64,000 nt of DNA from Clostridiales bacterium S5-A14a (GTDB lineage Bacteria > Bacillota > Clostridia > Peptostreptococcales > Anaerovoracaceae). The translations under genes and the position numbers were made by a program. The stretch is from positions 124,001-188,000 of the forward strand of contig JRNA01000008.1 in the NCBI GenBank assembly GCA_000758905.1, written 5' to 3'. This document shows, piece after piece, positions 15,045 to 21,670 of the stretch (position 1 is its first letter; each line of letters opens with the position of its first letter). The notes under the pieces are model-generated. The model was not told the DNA's origin. It searched no databases and saw only the letters and a list, made by a program, of their open reading frames with translations.

Positions 15045-15449
15045 ATGTACGAGAGAAAATACGATTTCAAATCACGTGGCAAGCAAAGACCAAGAGCAAC
15101 AAGAAACGGCCGTATGTACACACCTAAGCAGACAGTGGAATTCGAAAAAATGGTAGCGACAGGCTGGGGCTATCCTAGACTCAGCAAGGAAATAAGAGCA
15201 GAGGTTGATGTATATGTCAAGATTCCAACAAGTTTTACCAAAGGTAAAAGGCTTGCGGCAGAGCAGAATATAATCAGACCTACAACAACGCCTGATATAG
15301 ATAATATTCTAAAGGCCATATTTGATGGGCTAAATGGCGTGGCTTATGAAGACGATAAGCAGATTGTGGAAGTTGCGGCCAATAAGTATTACAGCGACAG
15401 AAACTATTTTGTGGTAAGGGTTGAGGAGTTAAAACGTGAGAAAGCCTAG
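15045..15449 (+). CDS. rusA: RusA-type Holliday junction resolvase
   Basis: 134 aa. The active-site block TTTPDIDNILKAIFDGLNG and YEDDKQIVE carry the acidic residues of RusA; SRGKQRPRATRNGRMYTP is the typical N-terminal beta hairpin. It cleaves four-way junctions made by phage recombination. TTAGGGGG lies upstream of the ATG. The stop region overlaps the next gene's GTG by 14 bp. Confidence 0.93.
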   Translation: MYERKYDFKSRGKQRPRATRNGRMYTPKQTVEFEKMVATGWGYPRLSKEIRAEVDVYVKIPTSFTKGKRLAAEQNIIRPTTTPDIDNILKAIFDGLNGVAYEDDKQIVEVAANKYYSDRNYFVVRVEELKREKA

Positions 15450-15804
15450 AGTTAAAAACAAATATAATTTAAAGCCAAAGGATATAGAATGTGCCGAGAT
15501 ACTTGATAGGGATAGGTTGAAAGAGAAGCCATTTCGTAGGAATGACGTTGTAAAGGCATGGTTCTTATCAGAGTGGGTTGGTGATGAAGAAGATAGAAAG
15601 TATGATACAGGGAATTGGTATCAAATATCCTTTTGTGATTCAGGAGAAATCAAACTACTTTGTACGTGTATGGAAATGCTATCATACAATTTTAAGACTT
15701 TTTTCAATCCAAACGAAATAGACCATGAGAACGATTTAATATTACAGGAAAAGCTGCTTAATAGGCTTAATTGGCTTATAGACGAAAGGATAGTAAGAAT
15801 ATGA
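15436..15804 (+). CDS. Phage protein of unknown function
   Basis: 122 aa, GTG start inside the end of rusA. A mixed charged protein with FRRNDVVKAWFLSEW, GNWYQISFCDSGEIKLLC and LNRLNWLIDERIVRI segments. Conserved as a shape in early regions of Firmicutes phages, but I cannot name a family. Its stop overlaps the next ATG (ATATGA). Confidence 0.65.
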   Translation: MRKPRVKNKYNLKPKDIECAEILDRDRLKEKPFRRNDVVKAWFLSEWVGDEEDRKYDTGNWYQISFCDSGEIKLLCTCMEMLSYNFKTFFNPNEIDHENDLILQEKLLNRLNWLIDERIVRI

Positions 15805-16016
15805 AAGCACGGAAATGGGACTATAAAACAAGAAAATATTATGACTATGACCTACCTGAAGAGGCATGTCTATACAGCGATGATATGGACAAAGTAATAG
15901 CATGTCCTCAGTGCGGACGAAAAATGCTATTTGGTGATGGCTACACATCAAGGCAAATACATACTGAGCACGGGTTGGGCTATGCAGTATGCGAACAATG
16001 CCATGTAAAAGACTAG
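15801..16016 (+). CDS. Small zinc-ribbon protein
   Basis: 71 aa. Two Cys pairs (CPQCGR and CEQCH) separated by 35 residues form a zinc ribbon; a KARKWDYKTRKYYDYDLPEE leader precedes it. The ATG at 15801 overlaps the previous stop and AAAGGAT is upstream; the longer in-frame TTG at 15771 lies within the previous gene. Nucleic-acid binding is plausible. Confidence 0.7.
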   Translation: MKARKWDYKTRKYYDYDLPEEACLYSDDMDKVIACPQCGRKMLFGDGYTSRQIHTEHGLGYAVCEQCHVKD

Positions 16017-16240
16017 AGACATTAAATAAAATCAAGCGTGGTGAATATGAATATCCATTTATCCAATATACGGATGGAACGAGTAATTACTATTACAGGT
16101 TAGATCTGCTGTCCTATATGTCTACTGAGGATAGAGAGTATATCTCAGTCGATGAATTAGAGAAGACGATGTGGTCTTATACTGTGAAGAAGGAAAAATT
16201 CCCTTTTAAAGTTATGGTTGATGATAATACTGGATTTTAA
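15989..16240 (+). CDS. Phage protein of unknown function
   Basis: 83 aa starting within the previous gene (ATG at 15989; an alternative ATG at 15998 gives a cleaner N-terminus, MPCKRLETLNKIKRGEY). Aromatic-rich middle (PFIQYTDGTSNYYYRLDLL) and EYISVDELEKTMWSY. No family recognised. Confidence 0.55.
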   Translation: MRTMPCKRLETLNKIKRGEYEYPFIQYTDGTSNYYYRLDLLSYMSTEDREYISVDELEKTMWSYTVKKEKFPFKVMVDDNTGF

Positions 16241-16260
16241 TTCGAGAGAGGAGCAAGAAA

Positions 16261-16683
16261 ACGATTAAAACAGATAAGGTAGTATACAGGACAAGAACAC
16301 TAGAAGAGTACGACTGGCTGATGGAGAAACTAGAAGAGGCAGGGTGCACGTGGGGCAACGGATGTCCACTAATTGATGGTGACAGGGATTGGATTTTGGC
16401 TAGGGCAGCTTCTAATATATGGGTAAGGAATAAAATAATTTCATATTCTGAAGCGAAATTCTTTTATGATTATTATAAAGACAGGCAAGATTATGAAATC
16501 ATAGAAGTATCAGACCTAATGGAGGAAGAAATGGACACTCAAGATAAAACTGAGGAAGAAACGGGCACAATAGATGAACTCGAAGCCATTCATAAACAGC
16601 TGACTAACCAAATTGCGGATTTAAGAAAGCAAGGCAAAGAACCAAAAGCGGTTGAATATACCATCAGGGTTTGCTTTGAATGA
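16261..16683 (+). CDS. Unknown phage protein, apparent ACG start, paralogue of the next gene
   Basis: About 140 aa. The N-terminus IKTDKVVYRTRTLEEYDWLM aligns with the next gene's FKTDKVIYRTRTQREYDWLM, but the equivalent first codon at 16261 is ACG rather than ATG, 7 nt after AGGAG (16249-16253). No ATG, GTG or TTG lies between the upstream stop at 16225 and 16321. The ATG at 16321 would discard the conserved first 20 residues and has no ribosome site. The C-terminus is acidic, then EYTIRVCFE. Function unknown. Confidence 0.6.
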   Translation, partial: TIKTDKVVYRTRTLEEYDWLMEKLEEAGCTWGNGCPLIDGDRDWILARAASNIWVRNKIISYSEAKFFYDYYKDRQDYEIIEVSDLMEEEMDTQDKTEEETGTIDELEAIHKQLTNQIADLRKQGKEPKAVEYTIRVCFE

Positions 16684-16695
16684 TAGGAGCGAAGA

Positions 16696-17019
16696 ATGTT
16701 TAAAACGGATAAGGTGATTTATAGAACTAGAACGCAGAGAGAATATGATTGGCTGATGCAGGAACTAGATGAAGCAGGGTGCGGGTGGGCAAGCAGAGTA
16801 AAACTTCTCGATTTTAATCTGTTTTGTGAATATGGTTCAGGCTTTTGTGTTCGTTTGGAAAATAAGAAGGTGAAATATGCGGATTTTAAATTTTATAAGA
16901 ATGACCGATACTATAAAGATTATGAATTTATTGAAGTATCAGACCTAATGGAGAATGAAAAGAAAACAACAAATGAACTAATTGAGCAAGAAGATAAGCA
17001 ACGAAAATTAAAAAGATAG
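16696..17019 (+). CDS. Unknown phage protein, tandem paralogue with shifted C-terminus
   Basis: 107 aa. TAGGAG is 7 nt before the ATG. It shares KTDKVIYRTRT, EYDWLM, DEAGCGW, KDYEFIEVSDLME with the preceding gene, so the two arose by duplication. It stops at 17019 as KLKR, whereas the -1 register continues as KKIVYTTEVYFE to 17048, matching the paralogue's ending EYTIRVCFE. An indel or -1 slip near AAAATTAAAAAG (17004-17015) probably changed the tail. Confidence 0.65.
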   Translation: MFKTDKVIYRTRTQREYDWLMQELDEAGCGWASRVKLLDFNLFCEYGSGFCVRLENKKVKYADFKFYKNDRYYKDYEFIEVSDLMENEKKTTNELIEQEDKQRKLKR

Positions 17020-17040
17020 TATACACAACAGAGGTTTACT

Positions 17041-17217
17041 TTGAATAAGATAGCATGCAGGAATTGCAAAAGGCGGCATATAGGTTGCCATGCAGATTGT
17101 AAAGAGTACAAAGAATATAAAAAGATGATAGAGCGTGAAAAAGAAAGCAGAACGGCTGACAAGGAATACTACAGTCATAAAAACGATGTGTTTAAAAGGT
17201 CAGGGGGTCAGAGGTGA
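17041..17217 (+). CDS. Small Cys-rich zinc protein
   Basis: 58 aa, TTG start 6 nt after GAGG (17031-17034). CRNCKRRHIGCHADC provides four Cys and two His in 15 residues, a compact zinc knuckle common in phage early genes; the rest is Lys/Glu-rich helix. The stop TGA overlaps the next GTG (17214). Confidence 0.65.
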   Translation: MNKIACRNCKRRHIGCHADCKEYKEYKKMIEREKESRTADKEYYSHKNDVFKRSGGQR

Positions 17218-17486
17218 GAAAAGTTAAAATATGCAAGTGGTGCGGGAAAGAGTTTATTAGCACTGGCAAAGAACAGATTTGCAGCGATGAGTGCAGAAAA
17301 GAATCGTATAAGGCATATAAACAAAGGTATAACAGAGCACGGTATCAAAAGAAAAGACTAAAAGAAAGAGAGAAAAAATCCAACCTAAATGAGAAGATTG
17401 CTGAAGCGAACCGCAGAGGAATAAGTTATGGCGAGCTTCAGGCAGAAAAGTTTATAGCACAGTCGAGGATAAGCCTTGAGGGGTAG
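17214..17486 (+). CDS. Zinc-finger phage protein
   Basis: 90 aa, GTG start overlapping the previous stop, with AGGGGG upstream. The N-terminal zinc finger CKWCGKEFISTGKEQICSDE (Cys-x2-Cys...Cys-x3-Cys) is followed by a basic helix (RYNRARYQKKRLKEREKK). The type resembles DUF2116-like fingers found in phages. DNA or RNA binding is probable; the role is unknown. Confidence 0.75.
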   Translation: MRKVKICKWCGKEFISTGKEQICSDECRKESYKAYKQRYNRARYQKKRLKEREKKSNLNEKIAEANRRGISYGELQAEKFIAQSRISLEG

Positions 17487-17495
17487 GAGGCAGAA

Positions 17496-17915
17496 GTGAG
17501 CACTGCAAAGGAAAAGTTACAAGAGATACAAAAACTTGATAAAGCCATTCAGTATAAACTTGAAATAGCAGATGACTTAAGACAGGGAAAACTGCCGTGC
17601 ATAGCAATGGACAAAATCGGAAGTAGTGGAACATTCATCAGCAATCCAACTATGAATACTGCGCTAAAAATCGCAAAGTTAAGCGAGCAGGTGGACAGAG
17701 ATATTAACAAGTTATGCGACCTTAAGTGTGAAGTGGAAAAAGCACTAAGAAAACACCTCAACGCTTCGGAATATGAGATTTGCTACTTGCGGTATTTTAA
17801 ATATAAATCATGGGACGAGATTGCAAAGTGGACAAACTACTCAATAAGAGCTGTATATAAAATACATACTGATGCACTAAATAAACTAGATCCAATTATA
17901 AAAACAGTGCAGTAA
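17496..17915 (+). CDS. ArpU/RinA-like late transcription regulator
   Basis: 139 aa, GTG start after AGGAGG. An N-terminal helical region precedes a C-terminal sigma-70 region-4-like HTH (EYEICYLRYFKYKSWDEIAK, WTNYSIRAVYKIHTDALNKL). Members activate, or antiterminate, the late operon of Firmicutes phages. Its position immediately before the structural genes fits, and the repeat-promoter-terminator element right after it (17907-18020) is a likely target. Confidence 0.82.
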   Translation: MSTAKEKLQEIQKLDKAIQYKLEIADDLRQGKLPCIAMDKIGSSGTFISNPTMNTALKIAKLSEQVDRDINKLCDLKCEVEKALRKHLNASEYEICYLRYFKYKSWDEIAKWTNYSIRAVYKIHTDALNKLDPIIKTVQ

Positions 17916-17940
17916 AGTGCAGTCGAAAGTGTGGTATAGT
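17907..17940 (+). promoter_or_regulatory. Late promoter with activator repeats
   Basis: GTGCAG at 17907 and 17917 and GTGTGG at 17929, spaced 10 and 12 bp, lead into the -10 TATAGT (17935-17940) without any -35. The arrangement suggests activation by a DNA-bound regulator. It overlaps the last codons of the putative regulator gene. Confidence 0.6.
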
Positions 17941-17996
17941 GTAGGTGTGAAAAGAGATAAAAAATATCACTCCTTTATATCATAAATTCACTTAAG

Positions 17997-18021
17997 GGCA
18001 CTCAGCGATTGAGTGCCTTTT
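17997..18021 (+). terminator. Intrinsic terminator between late promoter and late genes
   Basis: A perfect 8-bp stem GGCACTCA/TGAGTGCC (17997-18004 with 18010-18017), loop GCGAT, followed by TTTTAC. It lies about 60 nt after the predicted late start and before the HNH gene, so it would have to be read through for late expression. Confidence 0.8.
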
Positions 18022-18049
18022 ACATTGTTTAAAATTTTGGAGAAAAACA

Positions 18050-18358
18050 TTGGCTAAGCCGTGGGCAAAGAAGTTTTATAATTCAAAACCGTGGAAGTCA
18101 GCAAGGCAGGCATACATTGTAAAAGTACATGGACTATGCGAACGTTGTGGAGCACCAGGATATATAGTCGACCATAAGATAGAGCTGACTATATACAACA
18201 TTAACGATCCAAACATAACGCTCAATGAAGATAATTTCCAGTATTTATGCCTTAAATGTCACAATAATAAAACATTTGCCAAATATTCAGCAGTACAAGA
18301 AGGATTAGAATTTGATGAGAATGGAGAAATTGTAAAAATAGCCCCCCTTTCCAATTAA
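18050..18358 (+). CDS. HNH endonuclease of the packaging module
   Basis: 102 aa. TTG start with TTGGAG upstream. HNH motif: CERCGAPGYIVDHKIEL, NEDNFQYLCLKCHNNKT. Next to the terminase genes, HNH proteins of HK97-type cos phages nick or cleave at cos with the terminase during packaging. The PWKSARQAYIVK leader is typical of the family. Just downstream lies a non-coding GC-rich segment, a candidate cos. Confidence 0.9.
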   Translation: MAKPWAKKFYNSKPWKSARQAYIVKVHGLCERCGAPGYIVDHKIELTIYNINDPNITLNEDNFQYLCLKCHNNKTFAKYSAVQEGLEFDENGEIVKIAPLSN

Positions 18359-18369
18359 TAGAATTCTAA

Positions 18370-18445
18370 AAGCTAAAGACCGGCGTCATTTCTCAGATTA
18401 GTGCGCACCTCACATGCGTGACCCCCCTCCCCAAAGGAAGAGGAA
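18370..18445 (+). other. Candidate cos region
   Basis: About 100 bp without a gene between HNH and TerS. It is more GC-rich than its neighbours and contains the perfect palindrome GTGCGCAC (18401-18408), the near-palindrome CACATGCGTG (18411-18420) and a C-tract. The position, between HNH and small terminase, is where cos lies in HK97-type Gram-positive phages. Ends not known. Confidence 0.35.
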
Positions 18446-18457
18446 GGAGAAAAAAGT

Positions 18458-18814
18458 ATGGCAAAGATAAAAAAAGAAACAAGAATTAAGAGAGAGAATA
18501 AGAGATTAAGAAATAAGTATAAAGAGTTACCAGAAGATTTCCTAGAAATCGTAGATGGGCTACTGGATGAAGCGGCATTTATGAGAGTTGAGCTTCAAGA
18601 CATGAAAGAGGATATGATTGCAAATGGACGAATTGAGAAGTTTTGCCAGTCTGCAAATGCAAAACCGTATGATCGTGAAAGACCAGTAGTAAGACAGTAC
18701 AATCAGATGGTCAGAAACTATCAAAATATTATCAAACAGCTAGACGAAAAACTACCAAAGCAATCAGAGATTCCTGAAAAGCCTGATGGCTTTGATGAAT
18801 TTATTGATATATAA
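18458..18814 (+). CDS. terS: Terminase small subunit, P27 family
   Basis: 118 aa. GGAAGGAG before the ATG. A basic start (KKETRIKRENKRLRNKYKEL), then a helical body with ANAKPYDRERPVVRQYNQMV and YQNIIKQLDEKLP, the P27-type pattern. It recognises phage DNA ends and feeds the large subunit. The large subunit begins 3 bp after its stop. Confidence 0.87.
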   Translation: MAKIKKETRIKRENKRLRNKYKELPEDFLEIVDGLLDEAAFMRVELQDMKEDMIANGRIEKFCQSANAKPYDRERPVVRQYNQMVRNYQNIIKQLDEKLPKQSEIPEKPDGFDEFIDI

Positions 18815-18817
18815 AAA

Positions 18818-20494
18818 ATGACAAATTATATCGCAAATTACTATGAGAAAATACGAAATAAGGAGATAATAGCACCTAAAAAAGTAGAAAAAACATATAG
18901 GTATCTTGCAAAAAAACTTGATGGAACTATTGATGATGGATATACATTTGATAGCAAAAAAGCACAAAAAATTATAACGTTTTTTGAAAAATATTTAAGA
19001 CACTCTAAAGGAAAATGGGGTGGCAAATTAATTAAATTAGAACTATGGCAAAAGGCAATGCTTAGTGCTGCTTATGGCTTTGTAGATGCAGATGGATACA
19101 GGCAATTTCAAAGAATAATCCTTATTGTTGCAAAGAAAAATGGAAAATCATTCATTGCATCAGGAATTGGGCTTTTTCACTTAACAGCAGATGGAGAACC
19201 AGGTGCCGAGGTTTACTCGGTAGCAACAACAAGAGATCAAGCTAAAATCACATGGCTAGAAGCAAAGAGGATGCGCAATAAGTCAAGCGCACTTAAGAAG
19301 CGTACAAGAGCAACTATCTCTGAAATTGCTTATGACGCTATGGACTCTATTTTTAAACCACTTGCATCAAATGCAGATACACTTGATGGACTTAACGTGT
19401 TTTGCGCACTTATGGACGAGTTCCAGCAATGGAAGCTTGGGAGAAAACTATATGACATTGTGGCTGATGGTGTTACAGCAAGAGATGAACCTATGATATT
19501 TATGACATCAACTGCTGGTGTTGTACGTGAAGATATTTACGATGAGATCTACTCGGAAGCTACAAGAATTATAAATGGATATGAGGATCCTGATGGATAT
19601 AAAGATCCTAGAACGCTTGCCATTATATATGAGCTTGATGATAGAAAAGAGTGGACAGATCCAAAGGCATGGATAAAAGCAAATCCGAATCTTGGAGTAT
19701 CTAAAAGCATAACAGCACTTAAAGAAAAAGTGGAAAGAGCAAAGCATAATCCACAACTGATTAAAAATTTGCTAACTAAGGAGTTCAATATTCCTGAAAC
19801 AGCAGGTGAAACGTGGTTAAGCTTTGAAGACATAGACAATAGAGAAACATTTGACATAGGAGAATTAAAACCTGATTATGCGATTGCAGGAGTGGACCTA
19901 TCAAGGACAACTGACTTAACATCTGCAGCGGTTATATTTAATTTGCCAAATGACCCTAAACTTTATGTCAAGTCTATGTTCTGGATGCCGTCTGAATTTG
20001 TAGATAGAAGAATAAGAGAAGATAAAATACCTTATGACAAGTGGATTGACCAGGGCTATTTAAGAGTATGCGAAGGAAACATAATAAACTATAAAGATAT
20101 AATTGCTTGGTTTGAGGAATTAAGAAACGAGCATGATTTGTATATTTCCTGGATTGGATATGATGCATGGTCAGCACAATATTTTGTTGACGACTTAAAA
20201 CATAAGTTTGGTGAGTTTGCACTTGAAAAAGTATATCAAGGCAAGCAGACACTTTCAGCGCCTATGTACAGTTTAGGTGCTGAGATACAAGCGAAAAATG
20301 TTATTTATAATAATAATCCAGTTCTAAAGTGGAACATGACCAATGTGGCTATAGATGTTGATAAAAACGGAAACATACAGCCTATGAAGTCAGCAAATGC
20401 CAGGCAGAAAATTGATGGTTTTGCCGCTTTATTAGATGCTTATGTTGCAAGGGATAGACATTTAGAAGAGTATAAAAACTTAATAGGAGGATAA
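18818..20494 (+). CDS. terL: Terminase large subunit
   Basis: 558 aa, HK97-type. The ATPase motor shows a Walker A-like AKKNGKSF and Walker B LMDEFQQW; the nuclease half contains GVDLSRTTDLTSAAV and WIGYDAWSAQY, carrying acidic residues of the RNase H-like nuclease. It packages DNA into proheads and cuts the concatemer. There is no Shine-Dalgarno before the ATG, so it is probably translated by coupling to the small subunit 3 bp upstream. Confidence 0.95.
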   Translation: MTNYIANYYEKIRNKEIIAPKKVEKTYRYLAKKLDGTIDDGYTFDSKKAQKIITFFEKYLRHSKGKWGGKLIKLELWQKAMLSAAYGFVDADGYRQFQRIILIVAKKNGKSFIASGIGLFHLTADGEPGAEVYSVATTRDQAKITWLEAKRMRNKSSALKKRTRATISEIAYDAMDSIFKPLASNADTLDGLNVFCALMDEFQQWKLGRKLYDIVADGVTARDEPMIFMTSTAGVVREDIYDEIYSEATRIINGYEDPDGYKDPRTLAIIYELDDRKEWTDPKAWIKANPNLGVSKSITALKEKVERAKHNPQLIKNLLTKEFNIPETAGETWLSFEDIDNRETFDIGELKPDYAIAGVDLSRTTDLTSAAVIFNLPNDPKLYVKSMFWMPSEFVDRRIREDKIPYDKWIDQGYLRVCEGNIINYKDIIAWFEELRNEHDLYISWIGYDAWSAQYFVDDLKHKFGEFALEKVYQGKQTLSAPMYSLGAEIQAKNVIYNNNPVLKWNMTNVAIDVDKNGNIQPMKSANARQKIDGFAALLDAYVARDRHLEEYKNLIGG

Positions 20495-21670
20495 ATGGGC
20501 GTTATAAACATGATTAAAAATGCCTTTACAAGAAAAGAATCTAGTGGAAATTTTGAAATGATTTCCATGCGAACAGGTTCTTTTTTTAGTTATGAAGGAC
20601 GATTATACGAATCGGATATTATAAGGGCGGCTATTAGACCAAAGGCTAGGGCAATTGGCAAAGCAGTTGCAAAACACATTCAAAGAGACCAGAAAAAAGG
20701 GACTCTGAAAGTCAACGAAGATCCCAAAATTCGATTTTTGCTTGAAGAACCGAATGAGTATATGACTGGTCAGATGTTCCAGGAAAAGATGGCTGTACAA
20801 CTTGAATTAAATAATAATGCATTTGCTTTTGTTGAAAGAAACCAAAATGTTGTAACAGCGCTATATCCTATTGATTGTAGATCATTTGAAATCCAGGTAG
20901 ACGAAGCAAAAGAGTTATACATTAGGTTTCTAATGCATGATGGGCAGTACTGGATCGCTAGATATGCGAATATAATACATCTTCGAAAAGACTATGGAAC
21001 GGATGTGTTTCTTGGTAGTAGCCCAGGCAAAACATTAACGGATTTGATGGATGTTGTAGGAACAATGGATCAAGGGCTTGTTCATGCAATAAAGAATTCG
21101 ACTGTGATTAGATGGCTACTTAAATTTGCAACAGCATTAAAGCAAAAGGATCTAGAAAAAAGAGCAGCAGAGTTTGCGCAAATTTACACATCAACAGAGG
21201 CTAAAACAGGTGGTGTTGCAGCGGTAGGTGCAGATGCAGAGGTCATAAGGGTTGACACACAAGACTATGTACCAAATGCTTTGCAAAATCAGAATATTAT
21301 AAAAAGAGTTTACGCATATTTTAATACTAACGAGAAAATAATCCATTCACAATACACAGAAGATGAATGGATTTCTTATTATGAAAATGTAATTGAGCCT
21401 GATCTAATCCAGTTTTCAAACGAGCTAACAAGAAAACTATTTACAAGAAAAGAACGCAGTTATGATAACAAAATTAAACTGGAAGCCTCTAACTTGTCAT
21501 TTGCATCTATGAGTACCAAGTTGCAACTAGTCCAATTTGTAGATAGAGGCATGATGACACCAAATGAAGTTAGGGAAATCATGGGATATGCACCAGTAGA
21601 AGGCGGTGATGTCATGGTTAGAAGATTAGATACAGCACCAACAAGACAGGAGGATAACGATGCAGATTGA
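20495..21670 (+). CDS. Portal protein, HK97 family
   Basis: 391 aa. AGGAGG before the ATG. Characteristic segments: EPNEYMTGQMFQEKM, NNNAFAFVERNQN, NIIHLRKDYGTDVFLGSSP, VRRLDTAP. It forms the dodecameric ring through which DNA enters. The C-terminus overlaps the protease-capsid gene start by 11 bp. Confidence 0.95.
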   Translation: MGVINMIKNAFTRKESSGNFEMISMRTGSFFSYEGRLYESDIIRAAIRPKARAIGKAVAKHIQRDQKKGTLKVNEDPKIRFLLEEPNEYMTGQMFQEKMAVQLELNNNAFAFVERNQNVVTALYPIDCRSFEIQVDEAKELYIRFLMHDGQYWIARYANIIHLRKDYGTDVFLGSSPGKTLTDLMDVVGTMDQGLVHAIKNSTVIRWLLKFATALKQKDLEKRAAEFAQIYTSTEAKTGGVAAVGADAEVIRVDTQDYVPNALQNQNIIKRVYAYFNTNEKIIHSQYTEDEWISYYENVIEPDLIQFSNELTRKLFTRKERSYDNKIKLEASNLSFASMSTKLQLVQFVDRGMMTPNEVREIMGYAPVEGGDVMVRRLDTAPTRQEDNDAD

